From assembly GCA_009697485.1 (NCBI GenBank), contig SICY01000013.1, positions 1-12,712 on the forward strand: 12,712 bases of DNA, given 5' to 3'. Source of the stretch: Nitrosarchaeum sp. GTDB lineage: Archaea; Thermoproteota; Nitrososphaeria; Nitrososphaerales; Nitrosopumilaceae. Numbering within the stretch: position 1 is the stretch's first letter; the number at the start of each line of letters is the position of its first letter. The translations under genes and the position numbers were made by a program. The notes under the pieces are model-generated. The model worked only from the letters and a program-made list of their open reading frames with translations, did not search any database and was not told the origin of the DNA. Shown here in pieces: positions 12,694-12,712 of the stretch.

Positions 12694-12712
12694 TACTGAT
12701 TAATTTATGATT

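Noticed and set aside
1..12712. Mobile element or phage island
   Set aside because: No transposase, integrase, terminal inverted repeats or tRNA-linked direct repeats; composition looks even and most genes are housekeeping.

Overview
The window looks like chromosomal DNA from an ammonia-oxidising archaeon of the Nitrososphaeria (Thaumarchaeota), probably of the marine Nitrosopumilus type. The DNA is A+T-rich. Genes are tightly packed, many starts are TTG, and most first genes have a TATA-like box centred about 26-30 bases before the start codon, so their mRNAs should be leaderless or nearly so. The gene content fits: an archaeal-type isoleucyl-tRNA synthetase, an F420-type LLM oxidoreductase, and a short iron-type alcohol dehydrogenase resembling the semialdehyde reductases of the thaumarchaeal 3-hydroxypropionate/4-hydroxybutyrate cycle. 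The assignment is inferred from protein character, not from a marker gene.

Left part (1-7060): ileS runs leftwards off the edge of the window. Divergent from it is purD, which meets a convergent folate operon of folD followed by 5-formyltetrahydrofolate cyclo-ligase. A two-gene unit (ABM-domain protein and cupin) follows and converges on purN. PurD makes glycinamide ribonucleotide and PurN formylates it with 10-formyl-tetrahydrofolate. FolD makes that cofactor, and the cyclo-ligase returns 5-formyl-tetrahydrofolate to the active pool. These four genes form one functional group around early purine synthesis.

Middle part (7061-8930): a beta-CASP metallo-beta-lactamase nuclease resembling the DNA-ligase-associated exonucleases overlaps by 64 bp the 3' end of a small leftward operon. 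That operon encodes a 35-residue Cys-rich microprotein, a stand-alone Lrp/AsnC ligand-binding (RAM) domain, and a 78-residue Cys/His protein whose TTG start directly follows the RAM stop codon. A second microprotein gene (32 residues) runs rightwards from its own leaderless promoter. Neither microprotein has a known function; this is the least explained part of the window.

Right part (8931-12712): glycerate 2-kinase (leftwards) is divergent from the iron-type dehydrogenase. A T-rich terminator-like stretch follows, then the LLM oxidoreductase and a small acidic protein.

Three of the divergent gene pairs (ileS/purD, purN/nuclease, glycerate kinase/dehydrogenase) have start-to-start gaps of only about 54-58 bp, with one TATA-like element near the middle that is correctly spaced for both directions. 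Convergent pairs overlap or nearly touch. I saw no rRNA, tRNA, CRISPR array, insertion sequence or integrase gene.
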